A stretch of 64,000 nucleotides of DNA from Hyphomicrobiales bacterium (GCA_017305935.1 JAFKJU010000018.1:1-64000), one strand, 5' to 3'; counted from the stretch's first letter, positions 9,176 to 18,040 are shown. The notes: generated by a model from the letters alone, not told the origin. A program made the numbers and translations.

Positions 9176-10228
9176 TCAGTCCGCCGCAGGCGGATAGACG
9201 TGTTTGCCGCCACGATAGTCGGAAACGGCATAACAGCCGCCCTCGGTCCGTTGCGCCGAAGAGAGATTGAGCGGCGCCTTCCCGTGGCCGCCGGGAATAT
9301 CGAGAATATAGGTCGGCTGGCAGAGGCCGGAAATCGTGCCGCGCAGGCTGGCAACGATGGCCCGACCCTCTTCGATCGACAGGCGGAAATGCCCGGTCCC
9401 GGGCGCAAGATCCGGGTGATGCAGATAATAGGGCTTGACCCGTGTCTCGACGAAGGCGCGCATCAGTTGCCCAAGCACTGCGGGATCGTCGTTGACACCC
9501 TTCAGCAGAACCGTCTGGCTGACCATGGCGATGCCGGCATCGACCAGCCGGGCGCAGGCGGCACGCGCGTCCTCGGTCATCTCGCGCGGATGGTTGGCAT
9601 GCAGCGCCACATAGGTCACCTTGCCGCTTTCTCGGATGGCGGCGATGAGATCGGCGTCGATCCTGTCAGGCTGCACCACCGGCACGCGCGTATGGAAACG
9701 GACGATCTTCACATGCGGGATTGCCGCCAGTCCGCGCATGATCGCCGCCAGACGGCGCGGAGACAGGATCAGCGGATCGCCGCCGGTGAGGATCACCTCC
9801 CAGATCTGCGGGTTTGCGGCGATATAGGCCAGCGCCACCTCCAGCTTTTCGGCCGAAAGCGTGCCCTCGCCGTTCGGCCCGACCATTTCGCGGCGGAAGC
9901 AGAAACGGCAATAGACCGGACAGACATGCACCGCCTTCAATAGCACCCGATCCGGATAACGATGCACGATGCCCTCGACCGGACTATGCGCATGATCGCC
10001 GATCGGGTCGGCCAGTTCTTCCGGGCTGGTGCGCAATTCGGCGGGATCGGGAATGAACTGCCGGGCAATCGGATCGTCCGCTTCGCCCTCCATCAGCGTC
10101 AGCATCGGCGGGGTGATCGCCATGGCATACCGCGCCGTCACCGCCTCTATGCCATCGGCATTCTCCGGCGCGACAAGACCGTATTCGGTCAATTCGGCCG
10201 CCGTTGTGATCGCGCGTACCGCCGTCAT
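9176..10228 (-). CDS. epmB: EF-P beta-lysylation protein EpmB (lysine 2,3-aminomutase family)
   Basis: 350 residues. A radical-SAM enzyme that isomerises (S)-alpha-lysine to (R)-beta-lysine for modification of elongation factor P. The cluster motif CxxxCxxC is present as Cys103, Cys107 and Cys110 (CPVYCRFCF), followed by the conserved GGDP segment (ILTGGDPLILS) and PLP-associated C-terminal parts. It overlaps the upstream epmA stop by ATGA, so the two are co-translated. The pairing with epmA and efp identifies it as EpmB rather than a catabolic lysine aminomutase, which is also longer. A long upstream in-frame extension reading into epmA is not used. Confidence 0.95.
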   Translation of the reverse strand: MTAVRAITTAAELTEYGLVAPENADGIEAVTARYAMAITPPMLTLMEGEADDPIARQFIPDPAELRTSPEELADPIGDHAHSPVEGIVHRYPDRVLLKAVHVCPVYCRFCFRREMVGPNGEGTLSAEKLEVALAYIAANPQIWEVILTGGDPLILSPRRLAAIMRGLAAIPHVKIVRFHTRVPVVQPDRIDADLIAAIRESGKVTYVALHANHPREMTEDARAACARLVDAGIAMVSQTVLLKGVNDDPAVLGQLMRAFVETRVKPYYLHHPDLAPGTGHFRLSIEEGRAIVASLRGTISGLCQPTYILDIPGGHGKAPLNLSSAQRTEGGCYAVSDYRGGKHVYPPAAD

Positions 10229-11289
10229 GCGCCGTAGTCCGCGACCGGCGCCCATAGCACCTGGTCGATACGCGCCGCCCCCATCGCCAGCATGACCAGT
10301 CGGTCGAAGCCGAGGGCTGCGCCGCTCGCCTCCGGCATGATCGCCAGCGCGGCCAGCAATTCCTCGTCCAGCGGATAGGTTTCGCCGTAGATGCGCGCCT
10401 TCTCCGCCATCTCGATCTCGAAACGGCGGCGCTGTTCGACGGGATTGGTGAGTTCGCCGAAGGCATTGGCGAGTTCGACGCCGCACGCATAGGCCTCGAA
10501 ACGCTCCGCCACGCGGCCGTCGTGCGCCGAAGGCCGCGCCAGCGCCGCTTCGCTGACGGGATATTCGTCGAGGATCGTCAGTCGTTCGATGCCCAGATGC
10601 GGCTCGACCTTCTCGACGATGACACGCGAGAACAGGTCGGCCCAGCCGTCGTCTTCCGCAACCCGCATGCCCGCCTGTTTCAAGCCCGCCGCCAAACCGT
10701 CCCGGTCGCTCTCGCCATTCGCCGTGACGGTCTTCAGCAGATCGATGCCGGCGAAGCGTTCGAACGCCTCGGCGACGCCGAGCCGCCAGGGCTCGGCGAA
10801 CGGATCCATCGTCTGGCCGCGAAAGGCGAATTCTTTCGCGCCGGCCGTTTCCGCCGCCAGCGCCACCAGCCCGGCACAGTCGCGCATCAGCGTCTCGTAC
10901 CCCTCGCCCACCCGATACCATTCCAGCATGGTGAATTCGGGATGGTGCAGCGGGCCGCGCTCGCGGTTACGATAGACATGGGAAAAGCAGGCGATGCGTT
11001 CTTCGCCGGCGGCCAGCAGTTTCTTGCAGGCGAATTCCGGCGAAGTATGCAGGTAGAGCGGCGTCGCGCTGCCATCCGTGGCGATGCCGTTGGTGGCGAA
11101 GGCATGGAGATGCGCCTCGTTGCCGGGCGAGACCTGCAGCGCCGGCGTATCCACTTCGACGAAATCGCGCGCCGCGAAATGGGCGCCGAAAGCGGCACGG
11201 ATGCGGTTGCGGCCGAGCAGAAAGCCGCGTCTGTCCCTGTGGACTTCGGGTGTCCACCAGGGCGAAGGCTTCGGGGTCGAGGCTGTCAT
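10225..11289 (-). CDS. epmA: EF-P--(R)-beta-lysine ligase EpmA (PoxA/GenX)
   Basis: 354 residues, the catalytic core of a class II lysyl-tRNA synthetase without the N-terminal OB-fold anticodon domain. Motif 2 is seen in [17 protein letters not shown] and motif 3 in [12 protein letters not shown]. It activates beta-lysine and attaches it to Lys34 of EF-P, the modification that helps ribosomes through polyproline stretches. It is divergent from efp (150 bp apart) and coupled to epmB. No EpmC hydroxylase gene is in the window. Confidence 0.95.
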   Translation of the reverse strand: MTASTPKPSPWWTPEVHRDRRGFLLGRNRIRAAFGAHFAARDFVEVDTPALQVSPGNEAHLHAFATNGIATDGSATPLYLHTSPEFACKKLLAAGEERIACFSHVYRNRERGPLHHPEFTMLEWYRVGEGYETLMRDCAGLVALAAETAGAKEFAFRGQTMDPFAEPWRLGVAEAFERFAGIDLLKTVTANGESDRDGLAAGLKQAGMRVAEDDGWADLFSRVIVEKVEPHLGIERLTILDEYPVSEAALARPSAHDGRVAERFEAYACGVELANAFGELTNPVEQRRRFEIEMAEKARIYGETYPLDEELLAALAIMPEASGAALGFDRLVMLAMGAARIDQVLWAPVADYGA

Positions 11290-11439
11290 ATCAAAGGTTT
11301 CTTCTGGCCCAACAGACGGAAAGGCTGGCTATTTCCGCCAATTTGCGGTAGTTGCGCGGCAGAATTCCAAAAGCGGCGTCCCGCGGCACGGTTTTGCCAG
11401 TCCTGTACGACGCCCGGAGCACAGATACAAGGAAGTCTT

Positions 11440-12009
11440 ATGGTCAAAATCATCGCCTCTTCCGTCCGCAAGGGCAATGTCCTCGACGTCGACGGCAAGC
11501 TTTACGTCGTTCTCACCGCCCAGAACTTCCATCCGGGCAAGGGCACGCCGGTCACGCAGGTCGACATGCGCCGCATCGTCGACGGCGTGAAGGTTTCCGA
11601 GCGCTGGCGGACGACGGAACAGGTGGAGCGCGCCTTCGTGGAAGACCGCCCCTACCAGTTCCTCTATGAGGACGGCGAAGGCTTCCACTTCATGAACCCG
11701 GAAAACTACGATCAGGTCGCCGTCGATGCCGACACGGTCGGCGATGCCAAGCCCTACCTGCAGGAAGGCATGACCGTCACGCTGTCGATCCATGAAGGCG
11801 TCGCGCTCGCCATCGAGCTGCCGCGCCATGTGATCCTCGAGATTGCCGAGACCGAACCGGTCGTCAAGGGCCAGACCGCCTCGTCTTCCTACAAGCCGGC
11901 CATCCTCTCCAACGGCGTGCGCACCGCGGTTCCGCCGCATGTCAGCGCCGGCACCCGCGTCGTCATCATGACCGAAGACAATTCCTACGTCGAACGCGCC
12001 AAGGATTGA
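11440..12009 (+). CDS. efp: Translation elongation factor P
   Basis: 189 residues, the usual EF-P length, with KOW-like N-domain and two OB domains. Lys34 lies in the loop NFHPGKGTP, exactly the residue that EpmA/EpmB beta-lysylate. It binds between ribosomal P and E sites and relieves stalling at consecutive prolines. Start ATG 11440 gives the canonical N-terminus [13 protein letters not shown] and is preceded by AAGGAAG. Followed by a strong intrinsic terminator. Confidence 0.98.
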   Translation: MVKIIASSVRKGNVLDVDGKLYVVLTAQNFHPGKGTPVTQVDMRRIVDGVKVSERWRTTEQVERAFVEDRPYQFLYEDGEGFHFMNPENYDQVAVDADTVGDAKPYLQEGMTVTLSIHEGVALAIELPRHVILEIAETEPVVKGQTASSSYKPAILSNGVRTAVPPHVSAGTRVVIMTEDNSYVERAKD

Positions 12010-12033
12010 TCCTTCCTTCGACCCGACCTTCAA

Positions 12034-12070
12034 ATGCCTGCGAGGTTACGCTTCGCAGGCATTTTATTTT
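12034..12070 (+). terminator. Intrinsic terminator of efp
   Basis: Perfect 10 bp stem ATGCCTGCGA/TCGCAGGCAT with a 9-base loop (12034-12062), followed by TTTATTTTT, 24 bases after the efp stop. Confidence 0.9.
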
Positions 12071-12086
12071 TGCAGATCAGGCAACA

Positions 12087-12118
12087 AAAAACCCGCGACG
12101 TTTCCGCCGCGGGTTTTT
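12087..12118 (-). terminator. Intrinsic terminator of gabTD (bidirectional form)
   Basis: Stem AAAAACCCGCG/CGCGGGTTTTT with a short loop, ending 21 bases from the gabD stop. A-tract and T-tract on either side let it work on both strands, so it may also back up efp termination. Confidence 0.85.
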
Positions 12119-12138
12119 CATCGATACTTGGCAGTCGA

Positions 12139-13623
12139 TTACTCGATGCCGCCGAGGCAGAGGTATTTCAGCTCGGTGTAGTCTTCCAGACCGTATTTCG
12201 AGCCTTCGCGGCCCTGGCCGGATTGCTTGATGCCGCCGAAGGGGGCGACTTCGGTGGAGATCAGGCCGGTGTTGATGCCGACCATGCCGTATTCGAGCTG
12301 TTCGGCGACGCGGAAGATCTTGGCCACGTCCTTCGAATAGAAGTAGGAGGCGAGACCGAATTCCGTGTCGTTGGCCATTTCCACGACCTGCTCTTCGGTT
12401 TCGAAACGGAAGAGGGGGGCGACGGGGCCAAACGTTTCCTCGCGGGCGACCATCATATCGGAGGTGACGCCCGTCAAAATCGTCGGCTCGTAGAACAGGC
12501 CGCCAAGCTGATGGCGCTTGCCGCCGGCCGCCACCTTGGCGCCCTTGGACTGCGCGTCGGCAACGTGTTCCTCGACCTTCTTCAGGGCGTTTTCGTCGAT
12601 CAGCGGACCGGCGGTAACGCCCTCGCCCATGCCGTCGCCGACCTTCATCTTGGCGACGCGGGCCGAGAGTTTTTCGGCAAACGCGTCATAGACGCCGGCC
12701 TGGACATAGATACGGTTGGCGCAGACGCAGGTCTGGCCATTGTTGCGATACTTCGACACCATCGCGCCTTCGACCGCCGCATCGAGATCGGCATCGTCGA
12801 AGACGATGAACGGCGCATTGCCGCCGAGTTCGAGGCCGAGCTTCAGGATCTGCTCGGCACCCTGACGCATCAGGATCTTGCCGACATTGGTGGAGCCGGT
12901 GAAGGTCAGCTTGCGGATCTTGTCGTTGGTGCACATTTCCTGGCCGACCATCGCCGATTCCGTCGAGGTGAAGACGGAGAAGACGCCTGCGGGAACGCCG
13001 GCGCGTTCGGCCAGAAGCGCCAGCGCCAGCGCCGAAAGCGGCGTCTGGGCGGCGGGCTTGGAAACCATGGTGCATCCGGCGGCAAGCGCCGGAGCCATCT
13101 TGCGGGCCAGCATGGCGTTCGGGAAGTTCCACGGCGTGATCGCGCCGACGACACCCACCGGCTGGCGGATGACGAGAATGCGCTTGTCCGCCTGGTGGCC
13201 GGGGATCGTATCGCCATAGACGCGCTTGGCTTCCTCGCCGAACCACTCGACATAGGACGCGCCATAGAGGATCTCGCCGCGGGCTTCAGCCCAGGGCTTG
13301 CCCATTTCGACGGTCAGGATCGTCGCGAGATCGTCGGCATTGGCGACCATGAGGTCATAGAGCTTCCGCAGGATGACGGCGCGCTCCTTGGCGGTCTTCT
13401 TCGCCCATGCCTTCTGCGCGGTATGGGCGGCGTCGATCGCCTTCTTCAGCTCGGCCTGGCCGAGATTGGGCAGAACGGCGATGACATCGCCGTTTGCAGG
13501 ATTGGTGACGTTGAAGGTCTTGCCGCTGGCCGAGGTCGACAGCCATTCACCGGCCAGCATCGCCTTGTCGACGGCCAGCGAAGGATCCTTCAGCTTCGAG
13601 GAGAGAGTTTCGGAAATGCTCAT
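12139..13623 (-). CDS. gabD: NAD(P)-dependent succinate-semialdehyde dehydrogenase
   Basis: 494 residues of the aldehyde dehydrogenase superfamily. Oxidises succinate semialdehyde from GABA transamination to succinate. Catalytic Glu is in LELGGNAPF and catalytic Cys in GQTCVCANR, the GabD-type signature; the C-terminus has the substrate-loop segment GGIKQSGQGREGSKYG. Start ATG 13623 two bases after the gabT stop fits an operon gabT-gabD. Confidence 0.95.
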   Translation of the reverse strand: MSISETLSSKLKDPSLAVDKAMLAGEWLSTSASGKTFNVTNPANGDVIAVLPNLGQAELKKAIDAAHTAQKAWAKKTAKERAVILRKLYDLMVANADDLATILTVEMGKPWAEARGEILYGASYVEWFGEEAKRVYGDTIPGHQADKRILVIRQPVGVVGAITPWNFPNAMLARKMAPALAAGCTMVSKPAAQTPLSALALALLAERAGVPAGVFSVFTSTESAMVGQEMCTNDKIRKLTFTGSTNVGKILMRQGAEQILKLGLELGGNAPFIVFDDADLDAAVEGAMVSKYRNNGQTCVCANRIYVQAGVYDAFAEKLSARVAKMKVGDGMGEGVTAGPLIDENALKKVEEHVADAQSKGAKVAAGGKRHQLGGLFYEPTILTGVTSDMMVAREETFGPVAPLFRFETEEQVVEMANDTEFGLASYFYSKDVAKIFRVAEQLEYGMVGINTGLISTEVAPFGGIKQSGQGREGSKYGLEDYTELKYLCLGGIE

Positions 13624-13625
13624 CG

Positions 13626-14909
13626 TTACTTTGCCTCCGCCGCGCATTCGCGCATTGCCGCTTCCATGATCTCAAGACCTTCCTGGAAGACTTCGTCCTG
13701 GACGGTGATCGGTGCAAGGAAACGAATGACGTTGGCGTAGACGCCGCAGGTTAGCAAGATGAGACCCTTTTCCAAGGCCTTCAGACGCACAGCGTTGGCG
13801 AAATCGGCGTTGGGCTTGTCGGTGCCCGGAACGTTGAACTCGACGGCGATCATGAAGCCGGGGCCGCGAATGTCGGCGATCTGCGGGACGGCTTCGCGCA
13901 GCGATTCCAGGCGCTGCTTCAGGCGGCCGCCGAGCTGGCTGGCGCGGTCGCAAAGCTGCTCTTCCTCGATGACGTCGAGAACCGCATGGGCCGCGGCAAC
14001 GCCGATCGGGCTACCGGCATAGGTGCCGCCGAGGCCGCCGGGGCCGGGCGCATCCATGATTTCGGCGCGGCCGGTGACGGCCGAAAGCGGGAAGCCGCCG
14101 GCAAGGCCCTTGGCCATGGTCGTCAGGTCGGCGACGACATCGTGATGTTCCATGGCGAACAGCTTGCCGGTACGGGCAAAGCCGGTCTGCACTTCGTCGG
14201 CGATCAGCATGATGCCATGCGTGTCGCAGATCTGGCGCAACGCCTTCATCAGCGCGCGCGGCACTTCATAGAAGCCGCCTTCGCCCTGGACCGGTTCGAT
14301 GATGATCGCGGCGACGCGCTTGGGATCGACATCGGCCTTGAACAGCTTGTCGAGAACGTCGAGCGTCATCTCGACGGTGATGCCGTGAACGTCGACCGGG
14401 AAGGGAACGTGGAAGACGTCGTTCATCATCGCGCCGAAGCCGACCTTGTAGGGAACGACCTTACCGGTCAGCGTCATGCCCATGAAGGTACGGCCGTGGA
14501 AGGCGCCGGTGAAGGCGACGACGGCCGAGCGGCCAGTGGCGGCGCGGGCGATCTTGATGGCGTTTTCAACGGCTTCGGCGCCAGTGGTCGCAAAGATCGT
14601 CTTCTTGTCGAAGTTGCCGGGAACGATCTTGTTCAGGCGCTCGGCGAGGGCAACATAGTTCTCATAAGGCACGACCTGATGGCAGGTATGGGTGAAGCGG
14701 TCGATCTGGTTCTTGACGGCCTCGATCACCTTCGGATGGCGGTGGCCGGTGTTGACAACGGCGATGCCGGCGGCGAAGTCGATATAACGACGTCCCTCGA
14801 CATCCCAGATTTCCGAATTCTCGGCGCGTTCGGCATAGACCTGCGTGGTCATGCCAACGCCGCGCGAAATGGCCTCGTTCTTGCGAACAGAAATATCAGC
14901 GTTCTTCAT
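13626..14909 (-). CDS. gabT: 4-aminobutyrate--2-oxoglutarate transaminase
   Basis: 427 residues, class III PLP aminotransferase. Converts GABA and 2-oxoglutarate to succinate semialdehyde and glutamate. The PLP Asp lies in LIADEVQTGFARTG and the Schiff-base Lys in MAKGLAGGFP. Start ATG 14909 is chosen because family members begin MKNADISVRKN; the upstream in-frame extension is non-conserved. A 17 bp palindrome lies about 130 bp upstream. It is codirectional with repC, which ends 160 bp before it, so some read-through from rep is possible. Confidence 0.95.
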   Translation of the reverse strand: MKNADISVRKNEAISRGVGMTTQVYAERAENSEIWDVEGRRYIDFAAGIAVVNTGHRHPKVIEAVKNQIDRFTHTCHQVVPYENYVALAERLNKIVPGNFDKKTIFATTGAEAVENAIKIARAATGRSAVVAFTGAFHGRTFMGMTLTGKVVPYKVGFGAMMNDVFHVPFPVDVHGITVEMTLDVLDKLFKADVDPKRVAAIIIEPVQGEGGFYEVPRALMKALRQICDTHGIMLIADEVQTGFARTGKLFAMEHHDVVADLTTMAKGLAGGFPLSAVTGRAEIMDAPGPGGLGGTYAGSPIGVAAAHAVLDVIEEEQLCDRASQLGGRLKQRLESLREAVPQIADIRGPGFMIAVEFNVPGTDKPNADFANAVRLKALEKGLILLTCGVYANVIRFLAPITVQDEVFQEGLEIMEAAMRECAAEAK

Positions 14910-15034
14910 CTCGTTACCCTCGGTTGTCCTCCGGAGCCTCCGCGAATGGACGGCATCCAAGCATTTCCGGGGTTGAGGTATGAACCCAATCCCGAAGCTT
15001 GGCAACGCCCGGACGCCGTTTCCCAGAAAATTTC

Positions 15035-15051
15035 TTGCAGAATTACTGCAA
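15035..15051. promoter_or_regulatory. Palindromic operator candidate upstream of gabT
   Basis: TTGCAG-AATTA-CTGCAA, a perfect 6 bp inverted repeat with 5-base AT spacer, the size and symmetry of Lrp/AsnC- or GntR-type sites. It sits between the repC stop and gabT. No cognate regulator is in the window. Confidence 0.45.
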
Positions 15052-15068
15052 AATTCCTCGACGCCCGG

Positions 15069-16277
15069 CTATCCCTCCAATGCTTTCAGCAGGGGCTGAA
15101 TCGAGAAGCGTCCTTTTTCCGCCTTGGCTGTCAATTCACGCAGATAGCCGCCCGGCGAGCGGATCTCCCCGCCGCGCTGCAGGATCGCCGCAACGACGAT
15201 CGAAGCGCCGGTGTCACCCATCGCGGCCACCGCCTTTCGCCAGGCATCCGGTGAGACGCCGAGGATGGACCTCACCAATTCCGCCGTCTTTTTCACGTCT
15301 TGCCAGGAGCGCAGCGGCGCAAGGGCGTAGGCGGAAAGGTCAGGGCAGAGGGCAAGCAGGCGCTCCAACGGGATTTTGACATCCAGGTCCGCCCGGATGC
15401 GGAAAGAGGTGGCGTGGCGTGGCTGCCGCTTTTCTGGTTCACTGCCGTAATTATCAATATGGGAATCTGTATTTGAATTTGATATATGCCGCTCAAATTC
15501 AGCGTCATTGGCGCTCATTTCTTGTTCAGAAAGACTTTTAAGGTACGTCCTTTCCACCTCCGCACGCAGGGCTGCGAGCCCGTCACGACGTCGGCAGAGC
15601 GATTCGACATCGGCGGCGCGGGAAATCCGGCCCGAAAGCGCGGCGAGTTGCGCCGAGAGGCCGATCCAGTCCCCTCCCCGCTCTTCCGCCAGGGCGGCAT
15701 CGACGATCTTGGCGATATCGCGCAGATGCAGGGTGATTTCCATGCGCAGCGCCTGGACCGCCTTGGTGCGGGCGCGGGCCTGCTCGGCCTTCTCATAGAT
15801 ATCGCCGGCCAGCAGCGCCAGCGGCGCCAGGTCGAAACCGAAGGCGGCCTCGACACTGCCCTGCTCGTCACGGCGGCAGAAGCGTTTGCCGTTGGCGCTG
15901 TCGCGGCGCAGGATCAGCCCGCCCTCGACCAGCACGGCCAGATGCCGGCGCAGCGTCGGGGCCGACATGCCGCGCGTGCGCAACGACAATTCGACATTCG
16001 ACGGGAAAACGATGATCGGACTGCGGCCGTCGAGAAGACGGTCGGGATGAAAGCTGGTCAGCGCCTCCAACACCGCAAGGGTCCGGTCCGACAGGCCATA
16101 GGCAACCCGCGCTTCTGTAAGGGCGCGAAGAAGCTGCCATTTGTCGGCCGTGCCGGCATCATTGCCGGATCCTTCGGTTTTGAGGGCATGCTGCCGCTTT
16201 GCGACTGCGCTTTGCAGGCTGAAAATTTCAGCACACATCCGCGCGCCGCCAAAAGGCGTCGTTGCAATGCGTTCCAT
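15069..16277 (-). CDS. repC: Plasmid-type replication initiator RepC
   Basis: 402 residues with the diagnostic RepC N-terminus ATTPFGGARM and the two-domain layout of the family: a winged-helix DNA-binding N-terminal domain with the segment LSLRTRGMSAPTLRRHLAVL (about 90-120), a variable linker (about 260-305), and a C-terminal domain ending in GGEIRSPGGYLRELTAKAEKG. RepC binds the origin inside its own gene and starts replication of repABC replicons. ATG 16277 with AGAGGA upstream is preferred; a TTG at 16304 extends the frame. A hairpin CCTCTT/AAGAGG directly upstream could sequester the ribosome site. The antisense RNA at about 16405-16458 lies in its leader. No repB precedes it. Confidence 0.92.
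   Translation of the reverse strand: MERIATTPFGGARMCAEIFSLQSAVAKRQHALKTEGSGNDAGTADKWQLLRALTEARVAYGLSDRTLAVLEALTSFHPDRLLDGRSPIIVFPSNVELSLRTRGMSAPTLRRHLAVLVEGGLILRRDSANGKRFCRRDEQGSVEAAFGFDLAPLALLAGDIYEKAEQARARTKAVQALRMEITLHLRDIAKIVDAALAEERGGDWIGLSAQLAALSGRISRAADVESLCRRRDGLAALRAEVERTYLKSLSEQEMSANDAEFERHISNSNTDSHIDNYGSEPEKRQPRHATSFRIRADLDVKIPLERLLALCPDLSAYALAPLRSWQDVKKTAELVRSILGVSPDAWRKAVAAMGDTGASIVVAAILQRGGEIRSPGGYLRELTAKAEKGRFSIQPLLKALEG
15430..15545. other. Putative replication origin: AT-rich tract inside repC
   Basis: A conspicuous AT-rich stretch in an otherwise GC-rich gene, covering the RepC linker codons (ISNSNTDSHIDNYG). In characterised repABC plasmids the origin maps to an AT-rich segment of repC. 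The position here matches; function is inferred. Confidence 0.5.
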
Positions 16278-16404
16278 GGGTTGGTCCTCTTTGCGAAGAG
16301 GCAAGAGGCTCCATACCCGCTATTTCAGGCCACAAGATATCCTTCGATGGCCATGCTTTCGCATAGCCGCCGCTTGACTTTGGGCGCTGGAAGTGATTCT
16401 CTTG

Positions 16405-16458
16405 AACTGCGACATAAAAGAGGGCTTCCGAAATGGCGACGTTTTGGGGCCTTTTTTC
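16405..16458 (+). ncRNA. IncA-type countertranscribed RNA opposing repC leader
   Basis: On the strand opposite to rep there is a -35 box TTGACT (16374-16379), a weak -10 region near 16397-16402 (TTCTCT), and about 10 bases later a strong intrinsic terminator. Its stem pairs 16416-16423 and 16426-16433 with 16442-16449 and 16450-16457, allows G-U pairs and a 2-base bulge, and ends in six T. The predicted RNA is about 50 nt, the size of the ctRNAs that repress repC in repABC plasmids, and lies in the corresponding place just before repC. The exact 5' end is a guess. Confidence 0.7.
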
Positions 16459-16566
16459 TTGCTTCTGAGCTGTCCTTTCTGCTCTATTTTGCTTTCTGTT
16501 TTTGCATGTCGTTGCCGCAAAACCGCTGCACACTTTTGCGCGACATGCTTGATTACCGAGCGGTTT

Positions 16567-17826
16567 TCACCGCCCCCAGGCGTCGTGAATCAGCCGCTCG
16601 ATCTCGCTGTTGACCGCGGTCAGCGATTCCATCGCGCGGTCATAGGTCGAACGGGTGAATTTCTCGCGCCCGATTTCATAAAGGGTCTGCTTGGTCAGGC
16701 CGGCATCGGAAATCGCCGTCGATTTCAACATGCTGGCGGTCAGCACGCGTTCGCCGAACAGCGAGCGCATGAAACCGACGATCTGCGCCTGCGGCCCGTC
16801 ATTGGGCTCGAACCGCGTCACCAGATAGCGCAGGAAATCGAAATTCAGCTTGCCGCCGGCTTCGCGCACGACGTTCAGCAGATCCGAGGTCATGAACAGG
16901 AACTGGTTCATCGATGCCACATCCAGCATCTGCGGATGCACGGTGACGATGACCGAGGTCGAGGCGCACAGCGCCGACAGCGTGAGGTAACCGAGCTGCG
17001 GCGGGCAATCGAGCACGACGACATCGTAGTCCTCGGCAACGCTTGCCAGCGCATCGCCGACGCGGGCGAAGAACAATCCGCCGTTTTCGCTGCCATCATG
17101 GCGGCGGCTCAGCGCCTGCGGCGTCGAATGCTCGAATTCCTGCAATTCGAGATTGCCCGGCACCAGATCCAGCCCATCGACATAGGTCTTGCGGACGATA
17201 TCGCGAAGCGGGCGCACGTCCTGGTCGTAACGGATCGCGCCGTAGATGGTGTCGTTGCCGTCGAGATCGAGTTCCGGCTGATAGCCGAACAACGCCGACA
17301 GCGAGGCCTGCGGATCGAGATCGACGGCCAGCACCCGATGGCCGGTCAGCGCCAGATGCTGGGCGAGATGCGCCGAAGACGTCGTCTTGCCGGAGCCGCC
17401 CTTGAAATTGGTGACCGAAAGCACTTGCAGGTGCTCGCCACGCGCCGCATTGCGCCAGGGGCGATAGGCGCGCGCCTTGGCGGCATTGCCCTTGGCTGCG
17501 GCCTGGTCGGCGAGATGCCCGCGCAGCGCATTGATATCGGAAAGCGAATAGACACGGCGGCCACCGGCACCCGTTGCCGGCTGTGGCCCCTCCCCTGCCA
17601 GAGAGAGCTGACGGAGGTAACCGTCGGAGACGCCGATCAAACGTGCGGCCTCGCCCGAGGTGAAGCTGCGGAGCGTCTTTTGCGAAGCCGGCGGAAACAG
17701 TCGCTCGCGCATGGATTTCATCTGTAGCGAAAGGGCCTGGGCATCGGCGGCAATCGTCACGTCGGCGGGAGTCGCCTCCGTGTCCTGCCCGGCCCCCTCG
17801 GCCATCTTTCTCTGCGACATCGCCAT
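16567..17826 (-). CDS. repA: RepA/ParA-type partition ATPase
   Basis: 419 residues. N-terminal MerR/RepA-type helix-turn-helix (about 52-105, SGEAARLIGVSDGYLRQL), then a ParA ATPase with deviant Walker A KGGSGKTT (142-149), the DLDPQAS segment and Walker B VVVLDCPP. In repABC replicons RepA segregates DNA together with RepB and represses the operon. Here the following repB is absent: the next gene is repC, 289 bp on. ATG 17826 has GGAGAG ten bases upstream; ATG 17820 and TTG 17919 are alternatives. Confidence 0.9.
   Translation of the reverse strand: MAMSQRKMAEGAGQDTEATPADVTIAADAQALSLQMKSMRERLFPPASQKTLRSFTSGEAARLIGVSDGYLRQLSLAGEGPQPATGAGGRRVYSLSDINALRGHLADQAAAKGNAAKARAYRPWRNAARGEHLQVLSVTNFKGGSGKTTSSAHLAQHLALTGHRVLAVDLDPQASLSALFGYQPELDLDGNDTIYGAIRYDQDVRPLRDIVRKTYVDGLDLVPGNLELQEFEHSTPQALSRRHDGSENGGLFFARVGDALASVAEDYDVVVLDCPPQLGYLTLSALCASTSVIVTVHPQMLDVASMNQFLFMTSDLLNVVREAGGKLNFDFLRYLVTRFEPNDGPQAQIVGFMRSLFGERVLTASMLKSTAISDAGLTKQTLYEIGREKFTRSTYDRAMESLTAVNSEIERLIHDAWGR
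16609..16624. promoter_or_regulatory. parS-like palindrome at the repA 3' end
   Basis: A 16 bp site with 7 of 8 symmetric pairs around a perfect core TGACCGCGGTCA. It fits the repABC parS pattern GTT-N4-GC-N4-AAC except for one base of the last triplet. It lies in repA coding sequence, so chance is possible. Confidence 0.3.
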
Positions 17827-18016
17827 GCCTGCCCAACTCTCCAAGCTACTGCGTCGAGATAACGCTTTTTTAACAGTCCCCGCTTGTCCTGCGATTCCAT
17901 CCGGCTTGTAAATACGCAAACAGTCGTCGCTAACAGCCGATTGAATGACTTACGGTTTTTTCCACACCAACGGCTGATATCCGTTACAGGCTGAGCGAAA
18001 GAGCGAGTCGCGTCAA

Positions 18017-18040
18017 CCCCTTGGCAGGGAATCCAAGGGG
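18017..18040. repeat. Inverted repeat in the repA upstream region
   Basis: Perfect 8 bp arms CCCCTTGG/CCAAGGGG around 8 bases, between the KAP NTPase stop and repA. On the minus strand TTGACG follows at once (18016-18011), so it may be an operator for repA autoregulation or a terminator without T-tract. A second weaker repeat, AACGG/CCGTT, lies at about 17970-17990. Confidence 0.4.

Noticed and set aside
10229-10921. N-terminal extension of epmB to 581 residues
   Set aside because: The extra codons lie within epmA in another frame; the ATGA overlap and the usual 350-residue length fix the start at 10228.
12034-13740. A 568-codon open frame on the plus strand over gabD
   Set aside because: Antisense shadow of gabD, starting in the efp terminator; no recognisable domain.
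16609-16624. A firm parS call at the repA 3' end
   Set aside because: One base breaks the consensus and it lies in coding sequence with no RepB in the window, so it is listed only as a low-confidence feature.
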